A stretch of 64,000 nucleotides of DNA from Clostridium sp. (GCF_022482905.1 NZ_JAKVOI010000001.1:62001-126000), one strand, 5' to 3'. Shown: positions 29,862 through 38,255, numbered from the stretch's first letter. Made by a program: numbers and translations. The notes: a model not told the origin generated them from the letters alone.

Positions 29862-29890
29862 TTGAAAAATTGAATAACACGGTGTATTAT
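29862..29890 (+). promoter_or_regulatory. Promoter of the TauE-like gene, shared design with 32651
   Basis: TTGAAA, 17 bases, TATTAT. The -10 region CGGTGTATTAT plus TAATTA is the same at 32671-32686 before DUF6440, implying joint regulation. Confidence 0.65.
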
Positions 29891-29933
29891 CTAATTATTG
29901 TATTTAAATGATAATTAATTAGGGAGGAAATTT

Positions 29934-30296
29934 ATGTTAGATGTGATGAGTTTTATCGTGGTAGGTATTGCCGCAGGTATTTTGAGTGGATTATTTGGAA
30001 TTGGTGGTGGAATAATTATAATTCCGAGTTTAATGTTTTTTAAAGGATTTTCTCAACTACAAGCTCAAGGTACTTCTCTGGTTGCTATGCTTCCACCTGT
30101 AGGTATACTTGCATTTATTGAGTATTATAAAAAGGGAAATACTAATTTGGTTGGAGGCATAATTATTTGTATTGCAATGTTATTGAGCGCTAAATTCGGA
30201 GGGCAATTAGCAAATATGCTTCCTATGAATGTGATGAAAAAGGCTTTTGGAATATTTGTTATTTTAGTTGGAATAAAAACTTTTTTCGGCAAATGA
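29934..30296 (+). CDS. Half-size TauE/SafE (DUF81) membrane protein
   Basis: 120 residues, four hydrophobic spans. GLFGIGGGIIIIP (20-32) is the DUF81 signature. TauE/SafE proteins usually have two repeats in about 250 residues and move sulfonates, sulfite or sulfoacetate; this protein is a single half and would need to pair. GGGAGG precedes the ATG by eight bases. Strong promoter upstream and a clean terminator downstream make it monocistronic. Confidence 0.85.
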   Translation: MLDVMSFIVVGIAAGILSGLFGIGGGIIIIPSLMFFKGFSQLQAQGTSLVAMLPPVGILAFIEYYKKGNTNLVGGIIICIAMLLSAKFGGQLANMLPMNVMKKAFGIFVILVGIKTFFGK

Positions 30297-30351
30297 CTGA
30301 TATAAATACTATTTACCAGAGTAGCGAAAAATAATTAATTTACTTATATAT

Positions 30352-30388
30352 ACCGTATTATTCAAAAGAATTCTACGGTGTTTTTTAT
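30352..30388 (+). terminator. Terminator after the TauE-like gene
   Basis: ACCGTA (30352-30357) / TACGGT (30374-30379) with an inner TTC/GAA pair, then G and TTTTTT. Confidence 0.8.
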
Positions 30389-30500
30389 ATTTACAAAGAA
30401 TCAAAGATGAAAGCTTCTGAAATTAAGGTTATTGCAATTATGAGTTTTTAAATACTGGGAATTAATTCCTGATTAATTCTTTTAATTTTGATTTTCCATT

Positions 30501-30842
30501 TTATTTTGAAAAAAGAGATATTAATAAAATTGCAATAAGTGCAGTAAATAGCATAATGAAAATAAAACTACGGGCGAAAGAAGAGTAAGAGATTACTTTA
30601 CTTTTAATTTGATAAATTGTTGATATTAAACCTCCAATTATTACGACTAACAATAGATCCCAATTTGAGGCTATAAGTGTATTGCTTAAGTGTAATCCTC
30701 TTATGAATCCATCTATGAGAACTGCAAACAACATAAATCTGCCAGCGTAGGCATCTCCTTGATATACAATGTTTTTTGTTCTCTCATCTACAACATCATA
30801 AAAGAGGGTATTTTTACCCTGTTTGTTATTTCTTCTAAACAT
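30501..30842 (-). CDS. DUF6773-like membrane protein
   Basis: 113 residues: a soluble N-terminal part with FYDVVDERTKNIVYQGDAYAGR, then about three hydrophobic spans. The layout matches DUF6773 proteins that pair with a small helix-turn-helix regulator, as here; the HTH gene ends four bases upstream and overlaps its ribosome site. The pair probably is controlled by the HTH protein. Function unknown. Confidence 0.65.
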   Translation of the reverse strand: MFRRNNKQGKNTLFYDVVDERTKNIVYQGDAYAGRFMLFAVLIDGFIRGLHLSNTLIASNWDLLLVVIIGGLISTIYQIKSKVISYSSFARSFIFIMLFTALIAILLISLFSK

Positions 30843-30845
30843 TTT

Positions 30846-31061
30846 TTATTCCTCCTCCAAATAGAATAGATATTCAAAGTTTTTTTTCAGACACTTTGAA
30901 AGAATTAGTGCTAATTTAGCTGTTGGACAGTATTGACCAGTTTCTATGGAACTTATTGTTTGCCGACTTACGCCAGCCATAGTTGCAAGTTGTTCTTGAG
31001 AAATGTTGAGTTCAGCACGTGCAACTTTTAAACGATTATTTAATTTTGTCTTATTGTCCAA
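30846..31061 (-). CDS. Small XRE-family HTH regulator
   Basis: 71 residues from a TTG at 31061, with GGAGG eight bases upstream; the GTG at 31076 lies in that site. The helix-turn-helix (about 15-38) reads ISQEQLATMAGVSRQTIS, followed by IETGQYCPTAKLALILSK, an XRE/HigA-like arrangement. Sole neighbour is the DUF6773 gene 4 bp downstream, so it likely autoregulates that pair. Confidence 0.87.
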   Translation of the reverse strand: MDNKTKLNNRLKVARAELNISQEQLATMAGVSRQTISSIETGQYCPTAKLALILSKCLKKNFEYLFYLEEE

Positions 31062-31266
31062 AGGTAACACCTCCACTAATTAAATGGTATCATGAAGGAA
31101 CATATTTATATTTAGAGGTTTGTTCAATGAGTAAATTGCCAGTAACTAGAAGACAATTTCTGTAGTAAAATAATCTCCATAGGTATAGATCAGTTAAGGG
31201 GTAGGAAAGATGGCAGTAAAGAAACATAATGGAAGCTTCCCTACATAAATCTAAATATTCTAAAAG

Positions 31267-31305
31267 CTCAAGTATATTGATATCCTTGTATAAATATGGT
31301 ACTAT
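31267..31305 (+). promoter_or_regulatory. Promoter-like repeat before cse60
   Basis: TTGATA (31277-31282), 17 bases, TACTAT (31300-31305). The 30 bases at 31267-31296 recur at 28707-28736 with three differences. Spore sigma factors could also read it. Confidence 0.5.
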
Positions 31306-31372
31306 AGGCTAAAATAAGAAATGTATTATTAAATTACATGAGTATTTACACGAAAAGGAGAATTCGTTTATT

Positions 31373-31576
31373 ATGCAGGTTAAGATATTTAAAGAAGAAA
31401 AAATTAAAGAGCTGGAAAATGACATTAATAATTTTATTAAAGATAAGGCTGTTAACGACATAAAGTTATCAGTGCGAGAAAATTCAACGATAAAATATAT
31501 TGCTATGGTCATTTATAAAGAACAAAATCAAAGCAAGCAAAATCAAAATAAACGGAATGTGACAAAGAATGCATAA
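31373..31576 (+). CDS. Cse60-like sporulation protein
   Basis: 67 residues. It starts MQVKIF, then a leucine/isoleucine-rich amphipathic helix with LENDINNFI, DIKLS and a hydrophobic strand, matching the small Cse60 family, which in Bacillus subtilis is made under sigma-E. The tail is Gln/Asn/Lys-rich. GGAG stands upstream of the ATG. Role unknown; small size and repeats around it suggest a spore-linked gene. Confidence 0.65.
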   Translation: MQVKIFKEEKIKELENDINNFIKDKAVNDIKLSVRENSTIKYIAMVIYKEQNQSKQNQNKRNVTKNA

Positions 31577-31678
31577 CAAAATTACTTTTAACAATGTTTT
31601 AACGTTTAATTCCCTATTTAGAAATAAATTACATATATAATAATATATGTCCTAAGGAAAATACTTAGAGGGAGAAGT

Positions 31679-31715
31679 AAGCATTTGATTAGCTATCAGA
31701 TGTTTATTTTTTTAT
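31679..31715 (+). terminator. Repeat-type terminator after cse60
   Basis: AAGCATTTGAT / ATCAGATGTTT stem, then ATTTTTTT. Same core GCATTTG...CAGATG as at 32484 and 33073. Confidence 0.7.
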
Positions 31716-31833
31716 TCATAAAATATAAATCATTAAATTTTAAGTCTATCAAAAATCCGGTAGTGAAATAAGTTGTAACTATTTTAAAGGTTTTACATAA
31801 CATAAATTGAATTGCTTAATTTTGGAGGATATT

Positions 31834-32370
31834 ATGTATTTTTATGAATACCCATTTTTTAGTTATAATGTCTATGGATATAGAAACGATGATATGAATG
31901 TACCTGTCAAAAAAGCTGTGGCCTATATAGTGGGAGGTCCCTTGGCTCCTAATATAAGAGGTACTGCTGTCTTTACCCAGGTACCTGGGGGAACAGAGGT
32001 ATCTGTGGAAGTTAACGGATTACCACCGTATAGACCTGCAATGGACGGAAATCCTCAAATTGGACCTCACGGATTCCACATACATCAGAATGGTACATGT
32101 GCTGTAGGTAATTCTGAGGAACCATTCAATGCTGCTGGAGCACATTGGAATCCAACTAATCAGCCTCATGGCAATCACGCAGGAGATTTTCCCGTTCTCT
32201 TTTCTAATAATGGTTATTCTAGAATGACTTTTTTTACAAATAAATTTAATGTTGCTCAGATTGTTGGAAAATCCCTGATTATACATGAGAGCCCGGATGA
32301 TTATAGAACTCAACCTTCTGGAGCATCTGGCAGAAGGCTAGCTTGTGGTGTTATTAAAGCAGTAATGTGA
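31834..32370 (+). CDS. Cu-Zn superoxide dismutase-like protein
   Basis: 178 residues from the ATG at 31834 with GGAGG five bases before it. Copper and zinc ligands are all present: H82 and H84 (FHIH), H104, H112 and H115, D118 and H151. The disulfide pair is C89 and C171, and the active-site Arg lies at 167-168. It would turn superoxide into peroxide and oxygen. There is no signal peptide; instead the first 18 residues are Tyr/Phe-rich, like spore-coat proteins, which suggests surface assembly rather than secretion. Unusual in an anaerobe. Confidence 0.9.
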   Translation: MYFYEYPFFSYNVYGYRNDDMNVPVKKAVAYIVGGPLAPNIRGTAVFTQVPGGTEVSVEVNGLPPYRPAMDGNPQIGPHGFHIHQNGTCAVGNSEEPFNAAGAHWNPTNQPHGNHAGDFPVLFSNNGYSRMTFFTNKFNVAQIVGKSLIIHESPDDYRTQPSGASGRRLACGVIKAVM

Positions 32371-32483
32371 TATGTGCAGTTTATTTAACCTGTATTTAAT
32401 ATATTCTTAACAGTACAGGACTAAAATAAAAAGTGAAGTTTATCCAGATAAAGTTTATTTACAATAGTTCCCTATAATTAAGT

Positions 32484-32518
32484 AAGCATTTTGAGTCAAT
32501 TGCTCGGATGCTTATTTT
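32484..32518 (+). terminator. Repeat-type terminator after the SOD gene
   Basis: AAGCAT / ATGCTT with inner GAG/CTC, then ATTTT. Same layout as 31679 and 33073. Confidence 0.65.
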
Positions 32519-32560
32519 CGTTATCCGTTAAATAAAGTAGATAGAGACAGAAATCAAGTT

Positions 32561-32592
32561 AAAAAGAGCTCCCGGCAGGGCTCTTTTTTCAT
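32561..32592 (+). terminator. Second terminator downstream of SOD
   Basis: AAAAAGAGC / GCTCTTTTT with a short loop and a T-run. Confidence 0.75.
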
Positions 32593-32650
32593 CATGTTAA
32601 TCTTAAACCCAGATCTAAACGTCATCAATGATTTATTTATAATTAGTCCT

Positions 32651-32679
32651 TTGAAAATTGAAATGCTACGGTGTATTAT
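32651..32679 (+). promoter_or_regulatory. Promoter of the DUF6440 gene
   Basis: TTGAAA (32651-32656), 17 bases, TATTAT (32674-32679). Shares the CGGTGTATTAT core with the TauE-like promoter. Confidence 0.65.
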
Positions 32680-32702
32680 ATAATTAGAAAAGTGGTGATA
32701 TT

Positions 32703-32873
32703 ATGAAAGATAAACGTTTTGAAACTATATTTACACAGGGAGTAATGGAAAGTTATAGTATAATAGTTGATAGAGAAACTGGGGTAAATTATTTATATGT
32801 CAGCAACGGCAGTTCTGGTGGATTAACTGTATTGTTAGATTCAGAAGGAAAACCTGTTATAACAAAAAAATAA
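32703..32873 (+). CDS. DUF6440 family small protein
   Basis: 56 residues, too short for many gene callers. It reads FETIFTQG, IIVDRETGVNYLY and GGLTVLLDSEGKPV, the DUF6440 signature (DK-TGVNYL...GG-T-LLD--G). No signal peptide. AGTGGTGAT precedes the ATG. Function unknown. It shares its promoter design with the TauE-like gene 2.8 kb away. Confidence 0.85.
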   Translation: MKDKRFETIFTQGVMESYSIIVDRETGVNYLYVSNGSSGGLTVLLDSEGKPVITKK

Positions 32874-32975
32874 ATTCATATTATCAAGTGATGTATCACC
32901 AGAAAAAAATTTTACAATATTAAGGAATTAAGTATTCAAATTATTCCTAAGCGATGAGGTCTGCCTTTTATTTTA

Positions 32976-33031
32976 ATATTGTTCATATATTAAATGATTA
33001 ATTAATAAATTTGGCACAATATTGTAACAAA
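32976..33031 (+). repeat. 56-base repeat, copy 2
   Basis: Second copy of the element at 29495-29550; lies between DUF6440 and the 33-kb SASP and precedes AATAGTTCCCT at 33057. Confidence 0.75.
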
Positions 33032-33072
33032 AATTGTTTAACATTTTAAATAACATAATAGTTCCCTATAGC

Positions 33073-33116
33073 AAAATAGGCATTTGGACTAAATAATCCA
33101 GATGCCTATTTTGTAT
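33073..33116 (+). terminator. Repeat-type terminator after DUF6440
   Basis: AAAATAGGCATTTGGA / TCCAGATGCCTATTTT, a 16-bp stem with one wobble; may also serve the minus-strand SASP. Confidence 0.75.
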
Positions 33117-33146
33117 TTAGAAAAGAAACTATTATAATTAGTTAAC

Positions 33147-33341
33147 TTATTTTAAACCCTGTTCATAGGCCTGAACCATTTTTTTGACCATGTTTCCGCC
33201 TATGGAACCGGCCTCTCTGGAAGTAAGGTCACCATTGTAACCCTGCTTGAGGTTTACTCCAACCTCTGCAGCAGATTCCATTTTGAACTGGTTCAATTTT
33301 TCTTTCGCTTGTGGTACAATTGGTTTGTTGCTGTAAGACAT
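33147..33341 (-). CDS. Alpha/beta-type small acid-soluble spore protein
   Basis: 64 residues, a canonical SASP: VPQAKEKLNQFKMESAAEVGV carries the GPR protease site (E-S-A-A-E-V), followed by GYNGDLTSREAGSIGGNMVKKMV, the DNA-binding segment. It protects spore DNA and supplies amino acids at germination. AAGGAGTG precedes the ATG. Single gene, opposite in direction to the neighbours. Confidence 0.97.
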   Translation of the reverse strand: MSYSNKPIVPQAKEKLNQFKMESAAEVGVNLKQGYNGDLTSREAGSIGGNMVKKMVQAYEQGLK

Positions 33342-33472
33342 TTAAAACACTCCTTTTTATAATATTAATTACTACTTACAATTAAAGTTTGTACATTATG
33401 CAAAAAAATATGTTAGGTAATTGAAGGTTGGGTTGGAAGACTTTAATATGAGAATTTCAGTTAATTTTTTTA

Positions 33473-33501
33473 TTGACTTTAGCATTGCTATATGCTATTC
33501 T
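33473..33501 (+). promoter_or_regulatory. pyr operon promoter
   Basis: TTGACT (33473-33478), 17 bases, TATTCT (33496-33501). Transcript would begin near 33508. Confidence 0.7.
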
Positions 33502-33518
33502 TAGAACAATAAAATATT

Positions 33519-33552
33519 ACCTTTAAATAGGTCCTGTGAGATTTAGAAGGTG
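33519..33552 (+). promoter_or_regulatory. PyrR-binding element 1
   Basis: ACCTT pairs with AAGGT around AGGTCCTGTGAGATT, matching the UCC-N-G-N-GAG core bound by PyrR. It stands just before the attenuator terminator at 33588. Confidence 0.85.
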
Positions 33553-33587
33553 TGATTTTAGTTATTTATGATAATGATAGTGTAATT

Positions 33588-33615
33588 ATGCCTTCTTTTA
33601 TGGAGGCATTTTTTA
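33588..33615 (+). terminator. pyr attenuator terminator
   Basis: ATGCCTTC / GGAGGCAT (33588-33595 and 33602-33609), then TTTTT. PyrR bound to element 1 would favour this stop. Confidence 0.8.
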
Positions 33616-33616
33616 T

Positions 33617-33652
33617 ACCTTTAAATTTAGCACCGAGAGGCTAAAAAGGAGG
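33617..33652 (+). promoter_or_regulatory. PyrR-like element 2 covering the pyrB ribosome site
   Basis: ACCTTT / AAAGG and TTTAG / CTAAA stems with CACCGAGAGGCT in the loop. The loop matches G-N-GAGGCU of PyrR sites but has AC where UC is usual. The 3' arm contains AAGGAGG, the pyrB ribosome site, so folding would block translation. Confidence 0.65.
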
Positions 33653-33659
33653 ATTGTCA

Positions 33660-34583
33660 ATGTTAAAAGGAAGACATCTTATAGATATAAAAGATTTTAC
33701 CAGGGAAGAATTAAAAGAAATTTTCGACCTGGCAGATGTAATAATTTCAAATCCACAGCATTTTTCACATATTTGCGAAAGGAAAATATTAGCTACATTA
33801 TTCTATGAACCAAGCACAAGGACGAGACTTAGTTTTGAAACAGCAATGCTTAGACTTGGAGGCAAGGTAATAGGATTCTCGGAACCCAATTCAAGTTCTG
33901 TATCCAAAGGTGAAAGTCTAGCTGATACCATAAGGATAGTTGGTTGTTATGCGGATGTAATTGCCATGAGGCATCCAAAGGAAGGAGCTCCCAAGGTTGC
34001 TTCCATGTATTCAAAAATACCTATAATAAATGCAGGAGATGGAGGACACCAGCATCCGACGCAGACATTAACGGATCTCCTAACAATAAGATCCATAAAA
34101 GGGTCTTTATCAAATCTAAAAATAGGCTGCTGTGGTGATCTTAAATTTGGAAGAACTGTGCATTCATTTATAAAAGCCATGTCAATGTATGAGAATAATG
34201 AATTTTTTCTCATATCCCCGCAAGAATTAAAAATACCCAATTATATTAAAAGAGAAATGGATAGAAACAATATAAGATATATGGAGACAAAGAAGCTGGA
34301 GGAAGTTATAAATTCACTTGATATACTCTATATGACAAGAGTTCAAAAAGAGAGATTTTTCAATGAAGAGGAATATATGAGACTCAAGGACAGCTATGTA
34401 CTTGACAAGGCCAAAATGGAGACTGCACCCAAAGAAATGATAGTTCTTCATCCGCTGCCCCGCGTCAATGAAATTTCGTATGAAGTTGACGATGATCCGA
34501 GGGCTTGTTACTTCAAGCAGGCCCAGTATGGAGTTTATGCGAGAGAATCGCTCATAATAAAGCTTTTGGGAATAAATATATAG
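33660..34583 (+). CDS. pyrB: Aspartate carbamoyltransferase catalytic subunit
   Basis: 307 residues from the ATG at 33660, seven bases after AAGGAGG; the TTG at 33654 is too close. It joins carbamoyl phosphate and aspartate. STRTRLSFE (near 52-60) binds carbamoyl phosphate and [10 protein letters not shown] (near 262) the aspartate side. First gene of pyrBIFKDE, and 14 bp before pyrI, with which it forms the regulatory holoenzyme. Confidence 0.97.
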   Translation: MLKGRHLIDIKDFTREELKEIFDLADVIISNPQHFSHICERKILATLFYEPSTRTRLSFETAMLRLGGKVIGFSEPNSSSVSKGESLADTIRIVGCYADVIAMRHPKEGAPKVASMYSKIPIINAGDGGHQHPTQTLTDLLTIRSIKGSLSNLKIGCCGDLKFGRTVHSFIKAMSMYENNEFFLISPQELKIPNYIKREMDRNNIRYMETKKLEEVINSLDILYMTRVQKERFFNEEEYMRLKDSYVLDKAKMETAPKEMIVLHPLPRVNEISYEVDDDPRACYFKQAQYGVYARESLIIKLLGINI

Positions 34584-34597
34584 TAGGGGGCAGCAAT

Positions 34598-35029
34598 ATG
34601 CTTAAAATTACGAGTATCAAAAATGGAATTGTAATAGATCATATAAAAGCCGGTTACGGTATAAAAATATTCAATTATCTGAAGCTGACAAATGTAGATT
34701 ATTCGGTAGCGCTTATAATGAATGCCCAGAGTGCCAAACTGGGCAAAAAGGATATAATAAAAATAGAGAATAAACTTGAACTTGACTTCACGGTACTGGG
34801 TTTCATAGATCCCAATATAACAATAAATATTATAAAAGACGAAGTCATAGAAAAGAAAATAAAACTGAAATTACCTAAAAAAGTTGAAAATGTCATTAAA
34901 TGCAGAAATCCAAGATGTATAACTTCAGTGGAAAAAAATATACCACAGGCCTTTTATCTTGCAGATGAAGAACTTGGGGAATATAGATGTATCTACTGTG
35001 ATGAAACTTACACTGATTTTACAATTTAA
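34598..35029 (+). CDS. pyrI: Aspartate carbamoyltransferase regulatory subunit
   Basis: 143 residues from the ATG at 34598; the open frame extends upstream through pyrB but that part is not family-like. GGGGG precedes the ATG. N-terminal allosteric nucleotide-binding domain, then a C-terminal zinc site with C-RNPR-C and C-IY-C. It gives pyrB feedback control by nucleotides, in addition to the PyrR-type control of the leader. Confidence 0.96.
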   Translation: MLKITSIKNGIVIDHIKAGYGIKIFNYLKLTNVDYSVALIMNAQSAKLGKKDIIKIENKLELDFTVLGFIDPNITINIIKDEVIEKKIKLKLPKKVENVIKCRNPRCITSVEKNIPQAFYLADEELGEYRCIYCDETYTDFTI

Positions 35030-35058
35030 AGGGATTAAAGAAAGGAATAATTTTATTT

Positions 35059-35937
35059 ATGATAATAGATAGACTTTATGAAAGTGTGAAGCAAAAAGGA
35101 CCTGTATGTGTAGGATTGGACACCTCGGTGGAGTATATGCCGGAAAATATTAAAGAGTCAAGTGAATCCATTGAAGATGCTATATTTGAGTATAATAGAA
35201 ATATAATAGACAGTACCTTTGATATAGCTGCCTGCTATAAAGTACAGATTGCATATTACGAGGCGCTTGGAATAAGGGGATTTGAGGTATATTCAAAAAC
35301 TCTCAAGTACATAAAAAGCAGAAAAGGACTGGTTATTGCTGATATCAAAAGAGGGGATATAGCGAAAACTGCAGAGATGTATGCAAAGGCACATTTTGAA
35401 GGAGATTTTGAAAGTGATATTGTAACTCTCAACCCTTATATGGGACTTGACACAATAGCTCCGTATATACCATATATACAGCAAAAGCATAAAGGAATAT
35501 TTGTGCTTGTAAGAACTTCAAACGGTGGAGCAAAGGATATCCAGTACCTTGATACGCAACAAGGCGGAAAAGTCTACAGGGTAGTTGGAGAAAAGTTAAA
35601 AACACTGGGAGACAAATATTTGGGAAAATGCGGATATAGTTCCATAGGAGGGGTAATGGGATGTACTCATCTGGAAGAGGGAAGAGAAATCAGAAAACAT
35701 CTTGACAATACATTCTTTTTGATACCGGGATATGGTGCACAGGGTGGAGCTGCAAAGGACGTAGCTGTATATTTAAAAGACGGTAATGGAGGAGTCGTGA
35801 ATTCTTCAAGGGGTATTTTGATGGCATACAAAAAGTATACTGACGGGTGGAAAAAATATGGAGAATGTGCGAGAATGGAAGTATTAAAGATGAGAGACGG
35901 CATAAGTCATGCTGTTTCAGAAATGGAGAAGATTTAA
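35059..35937 (+). CDS. pyrF: Orotidine 5'-phosphate decarboxylase (type 2)
   Basis: 292 residues, the longer (type 2) OMP decarboxylase form. VGLDTS at 17-22, IADIKRGDIAKTA (catalytic Lys-Asp-Lys-Asp array, about 95-107) and GYGAQGG near 228 are seen. It makes UMP. Third gene of the operon; 29 bp after pyrI. Confidence 0.96.
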   Translation: MIIDRLYESVKQKGPVCVGLDTSVEYMPENIKESSESIEDAIFEYNRNIIDSTFDIAACYKVQIAYYEALGIRGFEVYSKTLKYIKSRKGLVIADIKRGDIAKTAEMYAKAHFEGDFESDIVTLNPYMGLDTIAPYIPYIQQKHKGIFVLVRTSNGGAKDIQYLDTQQGGKVYRVVGEKLKTLGDKYLGKCGYSSIGGVMGCTHLEEGREIRKHLDNTFFLIPGYGAQGGAAKDVAVYLKDGNGGVVNSSRGILMAYKKYTDGWKKYGECARMEVLKMRDGISHAVSEMEKI

Positions 35938-36696
35938 GTGGAGGATAAATTAAATCATATTGTCTGCAGGGTGGAAAAAAATACTGAAATCAAGGGCAAC
36001 GTATATGAAATTGAATTTAATGGAAGATTCTGCGGATCTCCAGGGCAATTCTATATGATGAGAGCATGGGACAGGGAACCATTACTTTCAAGACCTATAA
36101 GCATACATTATCTTGATAATGAAAGGATTGCTTTTTTATATCAGGTAGTTGGTCAGGGTACTAAAAAACTTAACCTGTTGAAGACAGGTGATGAAGTGAG
36201 GCTTACAGGACCTCTTGGAAATGGATTCAATATAGATAATATAAGTGGGAAAGTGTCTATAATAACTGGAGGGATAGGAATTGCGCCCATGCTGTATCTA
36301 GCCAGAGCTATAAAAAAGGCATCCATGAAAAGAAATATCAGACTTGATTTGTATGCAGGTTTTAAACAAGATACATATATATTAGACAGATTTGGAAAAC
36401 TTGTAGATAACATCTACTATTCCCTGGAAACCGGGAACAATGGTACAAAGGGATATATAACGGATATTTTTCATGCTGGAGAATATGACCAGGTGCTGTG
36501 CTGCGGACCTGAACCAATGATGATGAAAGTCGTGAAAATGTGCAGAGAAGAGTCCGTACCTGTATATGTTTCTATGGAAAAGCATATGGCATGTGGTATA
36601 GGTGCATGTCTGGTCTGTACCTGCAAGACGAAATATGGCAACAAGAGAACCTGCTGTGACGGACCTGTTTTTTCAGGAGACGATCTAATTATATAA
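35938..36696 (+). CDS. pyrK: Dihydroorotate dehydrogenase electron transfer subunit
   Basis: 252 residues from a GTG at 35938, immediately after the pyrF stop, with GGAGAAG inside pyrF as the ribosome site. It has an FAD/NAD(H)-binding ferredoxin-reductase fold (GGIGIAPM near 105) and a C-terminal [2Fe-2S] set, [11 protein letters not shown] plus a later Cys pair (219-241). It passes electrons from PyrD to NAD. Confidence 0.96.
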   Translation: MEDKLNHIVCRVEKNTEIKGNVYEIEFNGRFCGSPGQFYMMRAWDREPLLSRPISIHYLDNERIAFLYQVVGQGTKKLNLLKTGDEVRLTGPLGNGFNIDNISGKVSIITGGIGIAPMLYLARAIKKASMKRNIRLDLYAGFKQDTYILDRFGKLVDNIYYSLETGNNGTKGYITDIFHAGEYDQVLCCGPEPMMMKVVKMCREESVPVYVSMEKHMACGIGACLVCTCKTKYGNKRTCCDGPVFSGDDLII

Positions 36697-36719
36697 TATA
36701 TTGTAGAAGGAGGATATCC

Positions 36720-37607
36720 ATGGATATCTGCGGAGTGAATTTTAAAAATCCTATAATAGCTGCATCGGGAACCTTTGGATTTGGAGAAGAGTACAATAAG
36801 ATATTCGATGTATCCACATTAGGAGGAATATGTTCAAAGGGACTTACATTGAACAAGAAGGAAGGAAACAACGGACTTAGAATTTTTGAAACCCCATCTG
36901 GAATTTTAAACAGTGTAGGGCTTCAGAATCCTGGAGTGAAACATTTCCTGAAATTTGAACTTCCTGAAATGAAAAAGTTCAATACTGTAGTCATAGCCAA
37001 TCTTGGAGGGGCTACATTGGAAGATTATGTAGAAGGAATAAAGCTGCTTGATGATTCGGATGTTGATATGATAGAATTGAATATTTCATGCCCAAATGTA
37101 AAATTCGGGGGTATGGCTTTTGGAATAAAATCTTCCATTGCCTATGAAGTAGTCAGTTCTGTTAAGAAATACTGCAAAAAACCTCTAATAGTAAAATTAT
37201 CACCAAATGCTGAAGATATTGTGGATATGGCGCAGAAGTGTTCCAATGCAGGGGCTGATGCCATATCGCTCGTGAATACTTTTAAGGCAATGGCAGTTGA
37301 TATTTACAATAGAAAACCTGTATTTGATAATATCACGGCCGGACTTTCCGGGCCGGCAATAAAACCTATAGCTCTCAGAATGGTGTATGAAGTTTCAAAA
37401 GCAATAGATATTCCGGTTATAGGAATTGGCGGGATATGTACCTGGGAGGATGCAGTTGAATTCATAATGGCAGGAGCAAGCTTGATACAAGTAGGTACTG
37501 CTAATTTTATAAATCCTAATGCCTGTACTGAAATATTGGATGGAATAGAAAATTACATGAAACATGAAAAACTAAAAGACCTGTCCGAAATACGCGGAGT
37601 GGTTTAA
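36720..37607 (+). CDS. pyrD: Dihydroorotate dehydrogenase, class 1B
   Basis: 295 residues; binds FMN and oxidises dihydroorotate. [11 protein letters not shown] near 121-131 carries the active-site Cys of the 1B class, which needs PyrK, encoded just upstream. The N-terminal text (GFGEEYNK) and [11 protein letters not shown] near 238 are typical. AGGAGG precedes the ATG. Confidence 0.97.
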   Translation: MDICGVNFKNPIIAASGTFGFGEEYNKIFDVSTLGGICSKGLTLNKKEGNNGLRIFETPSGILNSVGLQNPGVKHFLKFELPEMKKFNTVVIANLGGATLEDYVEGIKLLDDSDVDMIELNISCPNVKFGGMAFGIKSSIAYEVVSSVKKYCKKPLIVKLSPNAEDIVDMAQKCSNAGADAISLVNTFKAMAVDIYNRKPVFDNITAGLSGPAIKPIALRMVYEVSKAIDIPVIGIGGICTWEDAVEFIMAGASLIQVGTANFINPNACTEILDGIENYMKHEKLKDLSEIRGVV

Positions 37608-37652
37608 GTTCAGTTGAAAATTTGTAAAAAGTAGGAGGATTATTGATAAATT

Positions 37653-38234
37653 ATGAGTGATGATAATTTAGTTGTAAGTAAATTAAAGGAAGTAGGTGCT
37701 CTGCTTGAGGGACATTTCCTATTATCTTCAGGCAGGCATAGCGACAGGTATTGTCAATGTGCCAAGCTTCTTCAATATCCGGACAAGGCGGAAGAAGTTT
37801 TAAGTGTTGTTGCCAAAAAACTTGAAGAACTGGATTTCGATATAATTGTAGGACCGGCAATGGGAGGGGTAGTAGTATCCTATGAGCTTGCAAGGCAGCT
37901 CAACAAGCCGGGAATATTTGCCGAAAGACAAGATGGCAAGATGACTATAAGAAGAGGATTCGAAATAAGAAAGGGACAGAAGGTAATAATATCGGAGGAT
38001 GTTATTACAACAGGAAAATCGTCTCTTGAAGTGGCAGGTATTATAGAAGGGCTTGGGGCCGAGGTTGTTGCACTCTGCTGCATAGTGGACAGGAGAGCAG
38101 ATGGGGTAGATATACCTTATCCAGTCTACAGTTCTGTAAAGCTGAATATAAATACATATGATGCAGATAAATGTCCTCTATGCAAAAAGGGAATTCCCTA
38201 TGAAAAGCCGGGAAGCAGGGTGTTCAACAAATAG
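37653..38234 (+). CDS. pyrE: Orotate phosphoribosyltransferase
   Basis: 193 residues. It links orotate to [20 protein letters not shown] near 110-125 is the PRPP site; the tail CPLC-KKG near 170 is a feature of this subgroup. Last gene of the operon; a strong hairpin terminator follows. pyrC and carAB are not in the window. Confidence 0.97.
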   Translation: MSDDNLVVSKLKEVGALLEGHFLLSSGRHSDRYCQCAKLLQYPDKAEEVLSVVAKKLEELDFDIIVGPAMGGVVVSYELARQLNKPGIFAERQDGKMTIRRGFEIRKGQKVIISEDVITTGKSSLEVAGIIEGLGAEVVALCCIVDRRADGVDIPYPVYSSVKLNINTYDADKCPLCKKGIPYEKPGSRVFNK

Positions 38235-38255
38235 TTCTGGTGTGCATTATATTTT

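Larger units (their letters stand above)
29339..29933. other. Long intergenic stretch carrying repeat elements and a promoter
   Basis: No gene. Contains a 56-base repeat at 29495-29550 (about 87% identical to 32976-33031), then AATAGTTCCCT at 29606 as in two other intergenic regions, a hairpin GTGCCTG/CAGGGCAC at 29633-29653, and the promoter for the TauE-like gene at 29862-29890. Bases 29706-29850 resemble an insertion-sequence end but lack a partner end. Confidence 0.5.
32371..32702. other. Intergenic stretch with two terminators and a promoter
   Basis: Holds AATAGTTCCCTATA at 32463, then a repeat-type hairpin at 32484-32513, then a second hairpin AAAAAGAGC/GCTCTTTTT at 32561-32589, then the promoter at 32651-32679. 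No coding sequence. Confidence 0.55.

Noticed and set aside
26543-33480. tRNA-Arg (TCG) as an integration site for an island
   Set aside because: I found no second copy of the tRNA 3' end downstream and no integrase. The region may be accessory for other reasons.
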